Positions 20,846-31,899 of a DNA stretch of 64,000 bases are shown here, in pieces. Where the stretch lies: NCBI GenBank assembly GCA_028023455.1, contig JAQFVV010012506.1, positions 2,164,714 to 2,228,713 of the forward strand. The letters are read 5' to 3'. The stretch comes from Epiperipatus broadwayi. Lineage: Eukaryota; Onychophora; Udeonychophora; Euonychophora; Peripatidae. The notes under the pieces were generated by a model. It saw only the letters and a list, made by a program, of their open reading frames with translations, searched no databases and was not told the DNA's origin. Positions within the stretch are counted from its first letter, which is position 1. Each line of letters opens with the position of its first letter. The position numbers and the translations under genes were made by a program.

Positions 20846-23800
20846 GTATATATATATACTATTTTAAAAATAAGAATATATCTCGTCAAAATTCTAAAAA
20901 AGTTTATACAAATTGATTAAGATAAAAACTTGTTACTGTCTAATTGTCAAATTTAGCTCTTCAGTCACTAATATAAGCTTAAAACTTATGCAATAAATAA
21001 ATTTTGAATGTTATTCAACAATGTTATGATCGAATAGTGTAAGTTTGTGAACATTAAGTGCTTGAAATACAATTTGTAAAGGCAGCTTTATATTTGGGCA
21101 GATAGTGTTTGACTAAATTATATTTTCAATCGGGGATTTTATTATCATTTAATAATGTCATATAATTGATAAATTCAAGCAATAGAAGACAAAGTAAATA
21201 ATATAAAATAATTATCAGAGCTAAATTATTTGGAGGGAATTAAAAAATGTTACACTATAGATTTTTAGATTGAAACAGAGTGTATAATAGAGTCTAATTT
21301 GAGAAAAAGATTGTAAGTAATATGATAGAGATTGAAAGAAGTGCTCACAAAAATTTATCAAGTTTTACATTTGTTATGACATGATTTAAAATACATAGTA
21401 ACTCATTCCATACTTTGCAAAACACCTGCAATGGAAGAGTTACTTTTAAAATATTGTGTTGTAAAAATGCAATGAAACATTGGATATTTTAAATCGTCAA
21501 CATCATTTATATCATTGATTATCACTAGAACCTTTTACATTAATAACAAAAGTAGGGTAATATTAAAAGGATAGGGTTGACAATATAATAGTTAAATGAA
21601 GCAAAATAAATTTACAAGAAATAAAAAAATGCTGTGTAAATTAAAGGAAACATAATGTGATCTACAACTGCATTTGCAGTTCATGTACAGATTAGTATAA
21701 TCTTCACAACATTTATTTTTTATTTCTATCTTCTTTTTTGTTTAAGGTTTAAAATAGCCTCATCAATTTTGAATATTTGATAATGATGATAAAAAAAAGC
21801 AATTGAGTGGTTTGTTGCTTGGGATGTCATAAGATAAATGATAATAAGGATTAGAGAAAGGTAATGAGCAGCAGAAACATAATTTTTGTGTTAGAGCTTT
21901 GCATAGATTCTAAATTTTGTCTAACTTTTAGACCATAATTCAGCAGTTTATATACATAATTTTATTTTATTTTATTTGCTTTTTGTAGACTTATTTTTAT
22001 ATTAAAAATAAAATATATTTATTAATAATGAACGATAATGAGCGTTTATTGTTGCTTAACCTACGTATACTTCTAATGAATTTGTATTAAACGATTTCTT
22101 TACCTAGAAAATATTTTCAACCCTCATTTATAAATAATTTATTCCCCTAATGAATAAAGTCTACTTTGCAGAATGTCCTTGTAAAATAAAAATAACTAAA
22201 TTTACTATATGTTTTAAAAGCTTAAATTCCATTAGGATATTTTAATTGAAAATCTTCTGTTAATGTAAGTTTTGAAAAAACTCGTTGAAAGTTTGTCGGT
22301 AGTTTTAATTTATAAAAAATAAAATAGTATTTTTATTGATATGCGTTATTTTTTATTAAATATAATTAATATCAAATCAAAAATTATATATAAAAATAAA
22401 ACAGCATCAAGTCCTCTCCAGTAACTTTTCATGGAGAAACAATGAAAGAAAAAACAGTCCTCGCCAGGTGTCAAATGCTAAATGATCATACTTTGAGCTA
22501 TTTCTCATTCCAAGAACAACTAGATAGCTATCTGGTAGCAATACTGTTAATGTTAGCTAGGTCATATATAAGTTGATTATCTGAAAAAAAAATCCAAGCT
22601 TATTGAAAAAACTTGTACTCATAGTGGATTCAGATCCATTGTATTATTCAGCATGGCATGCATATGCACCGTCACTGCATCAAGAATCTATTAGCATACA
22701 CACACACACATATATATATATATAAGACTAAATATAGGAATGATGAATGAAACAATTTTCTTTTGAATAAAGCTACGCAAATGAATATCAAAGAGAGTAA
22801 TGTTTTATCTTATTAAAACACTACGTCAGTTTGCACTAACTTTAGATTAAACAAAATTGATATTTAAGTACATCTAAACTTTTTTATTTTAGGTAAAATA
22901 AAATGTAGAACAATCAATATATATATATATATATCATTAAAATCAGCCAACACTTTGTAATGGTAGAGAGAGAAGAGGCAGTGAGCGTGATGCAAATAAA
23001 CATTCTTAAATGAATTTGAACAGAAGAAATAAAGCAAAGAATTAGCATCAGATGCCAATATGATAATAAAAGTAAAAGTAATAAGAAAATTAATCAACAG
23101 TCACTATCATTGACAATTAAATAAAGTGTCAATAGCTAATAAGTAGTAATCCTTTGTGATTCGATTTAAAAAAGATATAAAATCTTAGACTAATCATCAT
23201 CAACTCAAAGCCAAACTTGGGCATGACATTGCATAAGAGCAATCATTAATGTTTCTGCTGCTTTCACATACATAAGTGCTAAAAATAATTGTAAAAGTAA
23301 TCCTATATCAAAAGTATTAAGATCATTACAAGAATGCTGATTCTCATCAATGTTCAGTACCATATGGTACAATTGCCATCAATAAATTAGTTATCATAAA
23401 ACCTATAGAGTGAGCAGATTTTAAAGATCATCTTTATTATCTTTGTGACATCCAAATAATTCTAAAGAGAATCATAGATGTTGACACACATATTAATTCT
23501 TTCCATCCATTAGTTCAGAGCTAGCTTTGAATGCAAAGACTATGATAATTGTAAACAAAAATATACACAGTATTCAAACTACCCTACAATTAAATAACTT
23601 CACTAGAATAATTTAAAATAATGGTTCATAAATTTATTGACTAATTAAAGTAAAAATAACAATAATAATTGAGAGATCTGGTAAATACTCTACATTAAAA
23701 ATAAATCCTTCTGATTTTAATTATTTATAATATGTGAAACTATTTTAATAAATTCCAAAACCTGGCAATAAAATGTATAGTCATATATAAATAAATAGTT

Positions 23801-24959
23801 TACATAATACACATAAATAAGCACAAATATTTAAATACATGATAATATGAAAGATTTCAGTTATTATTATTTTCATAACCTATACAGACTGGTATTAATC
23901 TGTTCTAACAAAATATAAGTAAATATTAAATGCATATACATATATATCATTAGCCCACATGTGTGTGCATGCTGATATAAAAATAATATTTCAATCATTA
24001 ATAAGCTAATAAATATTCTATTATAACAGTATCTAAACAATAAAGGATCTATGTAATACATACACATATGTAAAAATATTTCAATTATTAATTCTCAATT
24101 TTCTTTAGCCTTTAAATTGATTTTTGCAACATAATTTATAAGAAATACAAATATAGTGGAGTAATCCAAAATCAGCAATTTCATTATATTTTTCTAACTC
24201 TAAAACAAAATTATTTATGGACTTGATAATAACATTTTAAGAAAATATATATACATTTTATATTTACTGGAGACTTTTCAGCTTGCCAATTGATCAATCA
24301 GCAGATTATTTTCAGACTGGACACTTGTCCCTTTAATTGACTAATTCATTTAATTCATTCAAATGTTTATTTTTTTTTAAAAATATACTGTTCTTTTTCA
24401 ATAATAAACAGCAATTTTAATTAACACTAAAATTAGTTTCAAAAGAATATGCTAATATGTATTGTTCTTAGTAACAAATTTTATACATCTGAAAAAAATT
24501 TAGTGCTTTGATATATATAAATCATATACCACTAAAATCTCAATATTACTACACTGATTTTTAATATAAATTATCTGTATGACAGATCCTGTGATGTATA
24601 AGTAAGACAAATAGTATTGATCTGCAAATCAGTTCAGCCCCTATAATTTATGAATCTCAGCTGAGAAAATGGTGTTTTTTTAATACAATGAATTATAAAA
24701 TCATGAAGAAGCCATCATGCTTTATTTCTCCAGCAGTTCATCCTCAACCAACTTGGAAACAATTAGCAACTGCTCTTTCCTTTGAAGCTGACTTTCTACA
24801 TACATTGTAATCTCAATTAAACTGAATCCACTGTTTATAATGAGATACAATTGACTTTATAAATGGTTGGATTAACAGTAAATCTTTTCCTCTTGATTAA
24901 TAAAATCAAGATAATAACTAAAATATCATTGTTTTGATTTTTTAAAATTTTCTTTAATC
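20846..24959. other. AT-rich DNA without recognisable gene
   Basis: I see short microsatellites, such as (CA)n(TA)n near 22,697-22,722 and (TA)n near 22,917, and no frame longer than about 77 codons. None of the short frames (22,864-23,097 and 23,873-24,067, both minus) has a recognisable domain; they are rich in Y, I, F and L, as expected of random AT-rich DNA. Confidence 0.55.
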
Positions 24960-24973
24960 AAAACCAACATAAT

Positions 24974-25110
24974 TGCATTGGTGTTTGAGAGGTCAGCATG
25001 ACTGCCTTGCACTTGCAGGCAGTTGCCATGCACTTGCAGGCAGTTGCCCGGGTTGCGGGTTCACATCCCGGCCAATGCTATGACACTTAAAAAAAAAAAA
25101 TAAAGAAAAA
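24974..25110 (+). mobile_element. tRNA-derived SINE (family E) with perfect 14 bp TSD
   Basis: The unit begins GCATTGG, has a degenerate box A (TGTTTGAGAGG) and a good box B, GGTTCACATCC (about 25,058-25,068), and ends TGACACTT plus an A-rich tail. AAACCAACATAATT occurs on both sides (24,960-24,973 and 25,111-25,124), an exact 14 bp target-site duplication. Between the promoter boxes a ~21 bp stretch (TGCACTTGCAGGCAGTTGCC) is duplicated in tandem, which makes the copy longer than a plain tRNA head. Confidence 0.9.
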
Positions 25111-25124
25111 AAACCAACATAATT

Positions 25125-26689
25125 AAATATTTTCTTCTTAATCATTTAAATAGAAACATATTAAAGAATTTAATGTATATTATAAAAAATATTGTATTGG
25201 TTAAAAATATTTTTCTTTTTTTGATACATTAAAAATTTTGATTTTTGTGAAAATCAAAAACAAAATGTTTGCAATGAATAGAGTTTTTTAATGTATAATT
25301 TTAAATAATTTATAGTATTTAAAAAATATCAAAAAATATTATTTAATCAATATTTTAGTTATTCTATATTTTATTTTAAATAATTATATATGAAAATGTT
25401 GTCTGTATTTATTTTTATTCTTCTACTATGAGACAATACCATCTCAATATACATATAAGTGGTCTGACTTTTGTACTGATGGATAATTATAATATGATGG
25501 AATTGAAATGAAGAATGCACTGGTAAATACCACAAATTGGAAAATATTTATTTACAATGCAGTGATTCTTCTCCCTTCCACAAGGAGTTAAATGTGTATA
25601 GAAAACAGATTTTACCTTCATGAGAGTAGCGAAGTGAAAGTTATCAAACTGATACCATAGACATGAAGATTATGTATCTAACTCATCTGAAGAATGACAA
25701 TTGTGTTTGAAATAAATGCATAGTCAAAGAAGAGAGTCTAGTTTTCTACAATGGTGAATGGTAATGATGTAATTAATAGAGTTGATATAAATGGTGAATT
25801 GGTAAAATTTCCAAATTTAAAAATGTATATTAAAAATAGACTTTGTATTATGACAATGGACTTACCTGCTTTCACACACATGATTGTGAAGCTAAAATGA
25901 TCAAACATTAGGAATTTTTTTCAGATTACAATCAGATTCAAAATTTAGTTTCCAAGCACAAAAATTTTAGATCCTAATATATAAATGATACAGTTTAATA
26001 AACTAATAATAAAACAGAAAATTTTTCAAGATAAATCTAGACTAACAACATAAAAAAGGAAAGCATTAGATTACTATCTTTAAATGACAAGAATTTATAT
26101 TTATTTGGTATCTGTTTATTTTGCACTAATAGCTATGACATTCTTAGTCATATATTATACAGGCACTGAGTTCTCAAACAATGGTATAATATATCCATTA
26201 CATCTTGATTAATCTAAATAAAGATACCAACTTAGTTTATATCTTTTAATGTTGTTCACTATCTTCCATTTGACTGGACCTAGTATATGAAAAACATAAA
26301 CACTTTAGACACTAATACATATAAGTAACTAATAATTAAACAAAATCCATCGAAATAAAATCAAAAGTCATAATACAGCGATTTTAAACTATAAAAGATA
26401 TAATTAACAATTATCAAAAATTTAATATTTCAATTAATTTAACACTAATAATCATTCAGTAAAAAATTCATAAAGTTTAACAATATTAATCAATCATCAT
26501 TTAATGTAAAAGTTTTCCTTTTTTCAATTTTTTTTCTTTTTCAAGAAAGAAAAACAAATTTATTTTTGCTATTTCTCAAAATATTATTTTTGAAAATGTA
26601 TTTATGAAAGTTAAAAAAAGAGTTTAAAATAATAATTAATAAAGTGAATTTCTTTTATACATATATAATATTTTAAATACAAATATATT
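25125..26689. other. AT-rich DNA without recognisable gene
   Basis: No supported coding frame and no repeat that I can match elsewhere in the window. Confidence 0.55.
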
Positions 26690-26905
26690 TTATATATCTG
26701 GAGTCTAGATTTAATATAGGGGATTTGAACACAGACTGTCAAGCTACTTCTACAATCCACTATTTCATACAACATATACACATGACCACACACATGTAAA
26801 AAAGAAAAACTCTCCATATAGTAGTGATCATGTGAAAAATATAAATGATCTCCAATATAAGTATTTCATGCTGAATCAGCATTTATCAGTTGTTCCAGAT
26901 CGTAT
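26690..26905 (-). repeat. Family D repeat, minus strand
   Basis: Read on the minus strand it has the family order: GCATGAAATAC, ...CCAATA/GGAGATCATTTATATTTTTCACATG, a CATGTGTGTGGTCATGTG segment and CTGTGTTCAAATCCC. The last resembles an RNA polymerase III box B (GGTTCAAATCC). The same order is seen on the plus strand at 27,331 and 47,200. Confidence 0.65.
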
Positions 26906-27149
26906 ATATAATCAGTGCTCAATTTATATTAGAAAGCCAATCTTCACATCTAGGACAGGCTTCAATCTATTCCAAAGTCCAACTCTTCAGCCATCCATAT
27001 TATTGAAAATCTGATGATGGAATGAACAAATAACTTGTTAATGCCAATATTGTTAATATGCACATGTTGACTTTTAATCACTCTGACTTCTCATGTGTAG
27101 AACTTTGACCATTTAAATATACAGGAGGAATGGGCAGAATATAACCAGA

Positions 27150-27310
27150 ATTGGTAATATTTTAAATACAAATATGTTTTATATACCTTGAGTCCAGGTG
27201 TAATATAGGGTATTTGAAAACAGACTTTCAAGCTTTCTTCATCTATCCACTATCTCATCACACAGATGTGAAAAAGATAAATGATCTCCAATATACATAT
27301 TTCATTTACT
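27150..27310 (-). repeat. Family D repeat, minus strand (inverted partner of the next copy)
   Basis: TTTGAAAACAGACTTTCAAGC and GATAAATGATCTCCAATATAC are the reverse complement of family D. With the plus-strand copy starting at 27,331 it forms an inverted pair around a (TA)n centre (about 27,314-27,330). Confidence 0.65.
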
Positions 27311-27330
27311 GATTATATATATATATATAT

Positions 27331-27540
27331 GGGAGATGATGATTTGACCAACTGATAAGTGGTGGTTCAGCATAAAATACATCATTTGGAGATCATTTAT
27401 ATTTTTCACATGTATATGGTCATGTGCATAGGTATAAGGTAGTGGATGGCTGAAGTGAGCTTGAAAGTCCGTATTCAAATTTCCTTTATTACATCTAAAC
27501 TCCATATATATAAAATATACTTGTATTTAAAATATTACAA
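27331..27540 (+). repeat. Family D repeat, plus strand
   Basis: Has the full signature: GACCAACTGATAAGTGGTGGTTCAGCATAAAATAC, GGAGATCATTTATATTTTTCACATG, GGTAGTGGATGGCTGAAG and a degenerate box B (CGTATTCAAATTTCC). The 67 aa minus frame over it (27,302-27,505) is not a gene. Confidence 0.65.
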
Positions 27541-27744
27541 ATTCAGCCTGTATTCTGCTCATACCTCTTCTGTGTATTTAAAATGGACAAGATTCTACAA
27601 GTGAGGAATCAGAATCATTTGAAGTTAACATGCAAATAATATTAGCATTAACATGAGATTTGTACATTTCATCATCAAGTTATTGGAGGGTGAAATAGAT
27701 TATAGCCTGTCCATTAAAGTGTGAAGATTTTCTGATTCAATGTG

Positions 27745-27840
27745 AAATAGATATATTGGAGATCATTTATCTTTTTCACATGTGTGTGTTCATGTGTAAC
27801 AGTTGTATGAGATAGTAAATGGCTGAAGGGAGTTTTATTA
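27745..27840 (+). repeat. Family D fragment, plus strand
   Basis: TATTGGAGATCATTTATCTTTTTCACATGTGTGTG, TGAGATAGTAAATGGCTGAAG. The preceding bases (27,640-27,740) match an upstream module that also precedes the copy at 47,200, so the complete unit is probably about 450 bp. Confidence 0.6.
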
Positions 27841-28593
27841 ACAAAATTTATCTACTATTGTAGATGTTTTCTTCTTAGAGTTCATTCTATATACTTTCTA
27901 GGATTACGCATTGGTATATAATGAATATTTAAAGCACATTCCTGATTTTGTCTACCAATTCTTGACAGCAAAAGGATGATCGAGTTAGATCTTCATTCAG
28001 AAATTCATTGATAACTGATCCCAAATCTTTTTTGATTGTTTAACTATCTATGCATTCTATCTAAAAATGCATGATAGCTTATCTTAGTTGCCCTCTAGTA
28101 GCAATTTGAGAACATGCTATTAATTTGCAACTTGAAAATTCTATTAACTAAAATTACAATTCAACTTACAACTTCAACTAATTAAAGTTGTTTTTCTCCA
28201 TTTTATATAAAACTATTTCTTGAAATTATCTTTGTTTTTGAGAAATATTTTTCTTTATAGTTGCTTCTCTATTCTTCAATTTTTAAATTTTTATCCATTT
28301 ATTAATGAGTTGCTATATTATAATCTCTATTTAAAACTGCTTATATATTATTTCCTTTTTAATTAAATAATCTAAGAAGACTTATATAAAAATACATTTT
28401 AAAACTATCTTAAAAACAACAGTTTGCTTTTTATGTGTCAAATTAAAAAATAATTAATTTTAAATATAAATTAATTTGTGATAGTTTATTGGAATATTTT
28501 TATCATATAGTTTAATTATTGAATGTTATTACAAAAATAAAAATCAAACCTGTTAGTATAGAACACTACATTTTAAATAGTATTATTTTTCAG
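27841..28593. other. AT-rich DNA without recognisable gene
   Basis: Nothing identified. Confidence 0.5.
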
Positions 28594-28850
28594 GCATCGT
28601 TGTTCTAGTCAATGATAGTATTAATATGAGAATTGAACTGATGATTTTTAGATTAATGAATACTGAATTTAAAATAATGCTCTAACCAACTAAGATATTC
28701 TGCCAAAGGCACTAATTAATAGAAATGTCATTTCCTTACCTACAGTGTGCCTTATGATTTCTCCACTTTATCCTTTTAAGGACAAGGTTAATGAGAGATT
28801 TTCAAATACTGTGAATTATCACATTCGATTTCTAAAAATATTTAACAATT
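28594..28850 (-). mobile_element. Relic of a Penelope-like element 3' end, minus strand
   Basis: Matches the minus-strand Penelope arm at about 58,085-58,330 in the same order: TCAGGCAT..., GAATTGAACTGATG, AATGCTCTAACCAACT, ATTCTGCCAAAGGCA, TGATTTCTCCACTTT, AAGGTTAATGAG. It therefore covers the tRNA-like 3' module and the last codons of the GIY-YIG ORF. Strongly decayed. Confidence 0.65.
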
Positions 28851-31800
28851 AAACTAGATTATGGAAAAAGTTCAACTAGACTATAAGTAAAAAGTTTGAT
28901 GATATTTATAAGACATTATATGTGTACAGTGCATATAATTATTTAATTAAGCATAAAAAGTGTTTATAGATATTTATTTGTATATATAAGATGCGAATAT
29001 ATATATAGGTATAAGAATGTGCTTAAATATGCAAAATTCAATATCTATACATACACATTAATAAGTTACCTACTAAAAATATATTGTACTATAATTTAAA
29101 ATAATACCAAAATAAAACGAAATTGCAAAAAATACTAGTAAAATAAATTTATCCAATATTAAAAAAAAACTTGCCAAAGTTTTGTAGAATAGTATCATTT
29201 ACTTAGAAAACTTTTTATTCACATCTTATTATTAGTGATATTTTTTTTCGACAGGTAATCAATTCACGATTTCTAGATAATAGTGTTGATATGCATCGAC
29301 TTAGTCTTTCATCTGCCTACTGCTTAACTTTAAAAAAAAGACCCGAGGAAAGATGTAAATGTCATTATTGATCATTACTGTGAATAAAATAACACCAGTC
29401 ATTTCATTTAAAATGATATAAAAAAAAACAATAACTTTTGTTTATTATTACTATTTAATGATAAAATATCGCAAGTTGAAAAATTAAAAAAAAATAAGTC
29501 TTTCTAAAAAATAATATATTTTCACGTTATTTCAGATATATAAATAATTATCACATAAAAAAGGTCTAGAGTTTTTAGTTTTTGTTTATGAATGTTTTTG
29601 TTTGTACCATTATTCATTTCAAATATGTTATCTACAGAAGTTTTGAAAATCTTTCCTTGTTTTTCAAATATCTAAAACATAATCAATGATATTCAGCACG
29701 TACTTTTACTGAATGCTAAAATAAGTGTTTTATTTTTTCTCACTAAGTGATGAATTCTTTTCTCACTAAAAAATAAAAAAGATCCCAGTAAATATTGATG
29801 ATACAACAATTAATTTCGAATCTTTACACGGGACAATTTTTTTTTTCTGCATTTTTTTTAGATAAACAGTTCGTAGCCAATTTACCTAACCATCCTATTT
29901 TAATCAATAAATGGACATCTAGCTATCCTTGTCTAGGAAAAAATGAGTTATGATTTCTTGTTCAATATTCCTCTATAAGGGGCTGTTGAAAAGGTTTTTG
30001 CTCTGTAGTGGGATATTTTTATATTGTTATTTTTGTTTATATACGTTAGAATGTTCTTTATTTTTTTAAAGTAAAACTTTTTTTTTTACCTTTTTTTGAT
30101 TTCAGAAAGATATTAAATGCGCAACAACACAGAAACTGCATTCATTTATTAACTTCAATTTATTTTGCATTTAATTCTAAATTAACAAACCATTAATAAA
30201 CGTAAAACAGAAAAAAAAGTTATTATCGTTGTTAATACTCATTATAATACTTTATTATTTATATATCTGAATGGATCTTAGAGCAGACAATAATGTGAGA
30301 TTATATATTACATTATTTAGAACAATGTGTACACTCAAGATTTAGGTCTTGAGATAGTGATGTATGTCTTTTTAAAATATTTGATTATCATTTGCGATAA
30401 CGATTACTATTCGCTACAGTCATAAAAACTTTATTTTAGTATATTTATTTTTAGTGATGGAATCTGCATAATAAAAACTACAGTATACTGTAACTGAAAT
30501 TTAATTTCAATTTAATGAATTTAATGCAATATTTAACCACTAGGTGGCAGTTAAAAATTATTCACAGATCACATGTTAATTGGAGGATGGTAATTTAAAA
30601 TTTTGCTCAAGGTTGAATCAAATTGATTGCTACTTATAATCAAAACTGAAGGTTCTTGCATATCAAATATGCAAATAAATATAACTAAACCATCTGAAAA
30701 TGACTTGTAGAGATAACATCTGTCAGAATCAAGTTGTAAATGATACGATGTAAAAAAAAAAACAACTAAACTATTATTTTAACTTTAAAAATATAATTAT
30801 TTCATTTTTTATTAACAAGAAATTTGAATTTATTTTTGAATAATTTTTTTGCCATTTTATCAAATAACTATAATTTTCAAATCTATCTAATTCAATTATT
30901 TTAAAAAATATATATTCTATTTTCAATTCATAAGGAATATTAAAATATTCCTACTTTATTTCTTCCAAAATTTCTCAACTTTCTGTGATGTTTAGCTTAA
31001 TGGTTGAGTGGCATATTTTAAAAGTTAATGGTTCCTGGATTTATTTCCAGTAAAATAAGATACCAAACAATCACTTTAATGGACAGAATAGAATTGTTGT
31101 GTTTAACTCATCACTTTTGAATATTATAAGATTTTCCAAGCATTAGACTGATTATTATTATTTCCTTTTGTGCTTTAGTGCAGTGGTAAAATGATATCTA
31201 AAGTAAGGATTCCTAGATTCATTCTCAGATAAATAAATAAAAATCATAAAGGTCAGTCAGTAAGATGTACTGTACTCAATTTACCATTGACTGTTAACAA
31301 AGTCACATGACATATGAATATTATAATTATGAATTAAAAAGTCTAAACATTTTTTACTATTCTATAAAAACATTCCTAAACAATACAATATTTATTTTTT
31401 CGTTTTCTGAACAATATTTAAATTATGTTAATGTATGGGCAGGTTGCTGGAAAGTCATAGCAACCACCTCTTTCTATATATGTTTTACCATTTAACATAT
31501 GACCTAAATATAAATAAAATTTGCATATTCTTTAACTATTAGCATATAATATATTAAACATTTTAATAGTCACAAATATCAAAATAATTTTTATATTACA
31601 TATGAATATAGCAGTATGTACGTATCAATGAGATAAATTTTCTTTTTTCTTTTACTCTTGTCAATTGATTTCTGAGAATTATAAGACATGCTTTTGAAAA
31701 TATATATTTAATGTTCATTCATTAGATTTAATTATAGTTGTTACATTTATTCCTATACAAATTACTTTCAAATCTTTTTATTCATTTCAAAATATTGTAA

Positions 31801-31899
31801 ACATTTAATAAAAAAATTTCATGATAATATAGTATTGCTTCAACTTTTTATTTATAATGAATCCTACTCCACTTGTATTTCCAATATTTGTGCCTTTAT
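28851..31899. other. AT-rich DNA; CTCF-like motif and two tRNA-like fragments only
   Basis: There is no supported gene. Two short segments have promoter-like tRNA signatures: TAGCTTAATGG followed by GGATTTATTTCC (about 30,994-31,050), and GTGCAGTGG followed by AGATTCATTCTC (about 31,179-31,228). They could be old SINE heads, but I cannot define their ends. Confidence 0.45.
30537..30550 (+). promoter_or_regulatory. Candidate CTCF-binding motif
   Basis: CCACTAGGTGGCAG matches the conserved core of the bilaterian CTCF site (CCASYAGRKGGCAS) at every position. A 14-base match of this kind is unlikely by chance in such AT-rich DNA, but a motif alone does not show binding, and the host may not use CTCF. 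Confidence 0.4.

Noticed and set aside
22864-23097. 77 aa minus-strand frame as a membrane peptide
   Set aside because: Its hydrophobicity follows from AT-rich codons, and it overlaps a (TA)n tract. Nothing else supports a gene.
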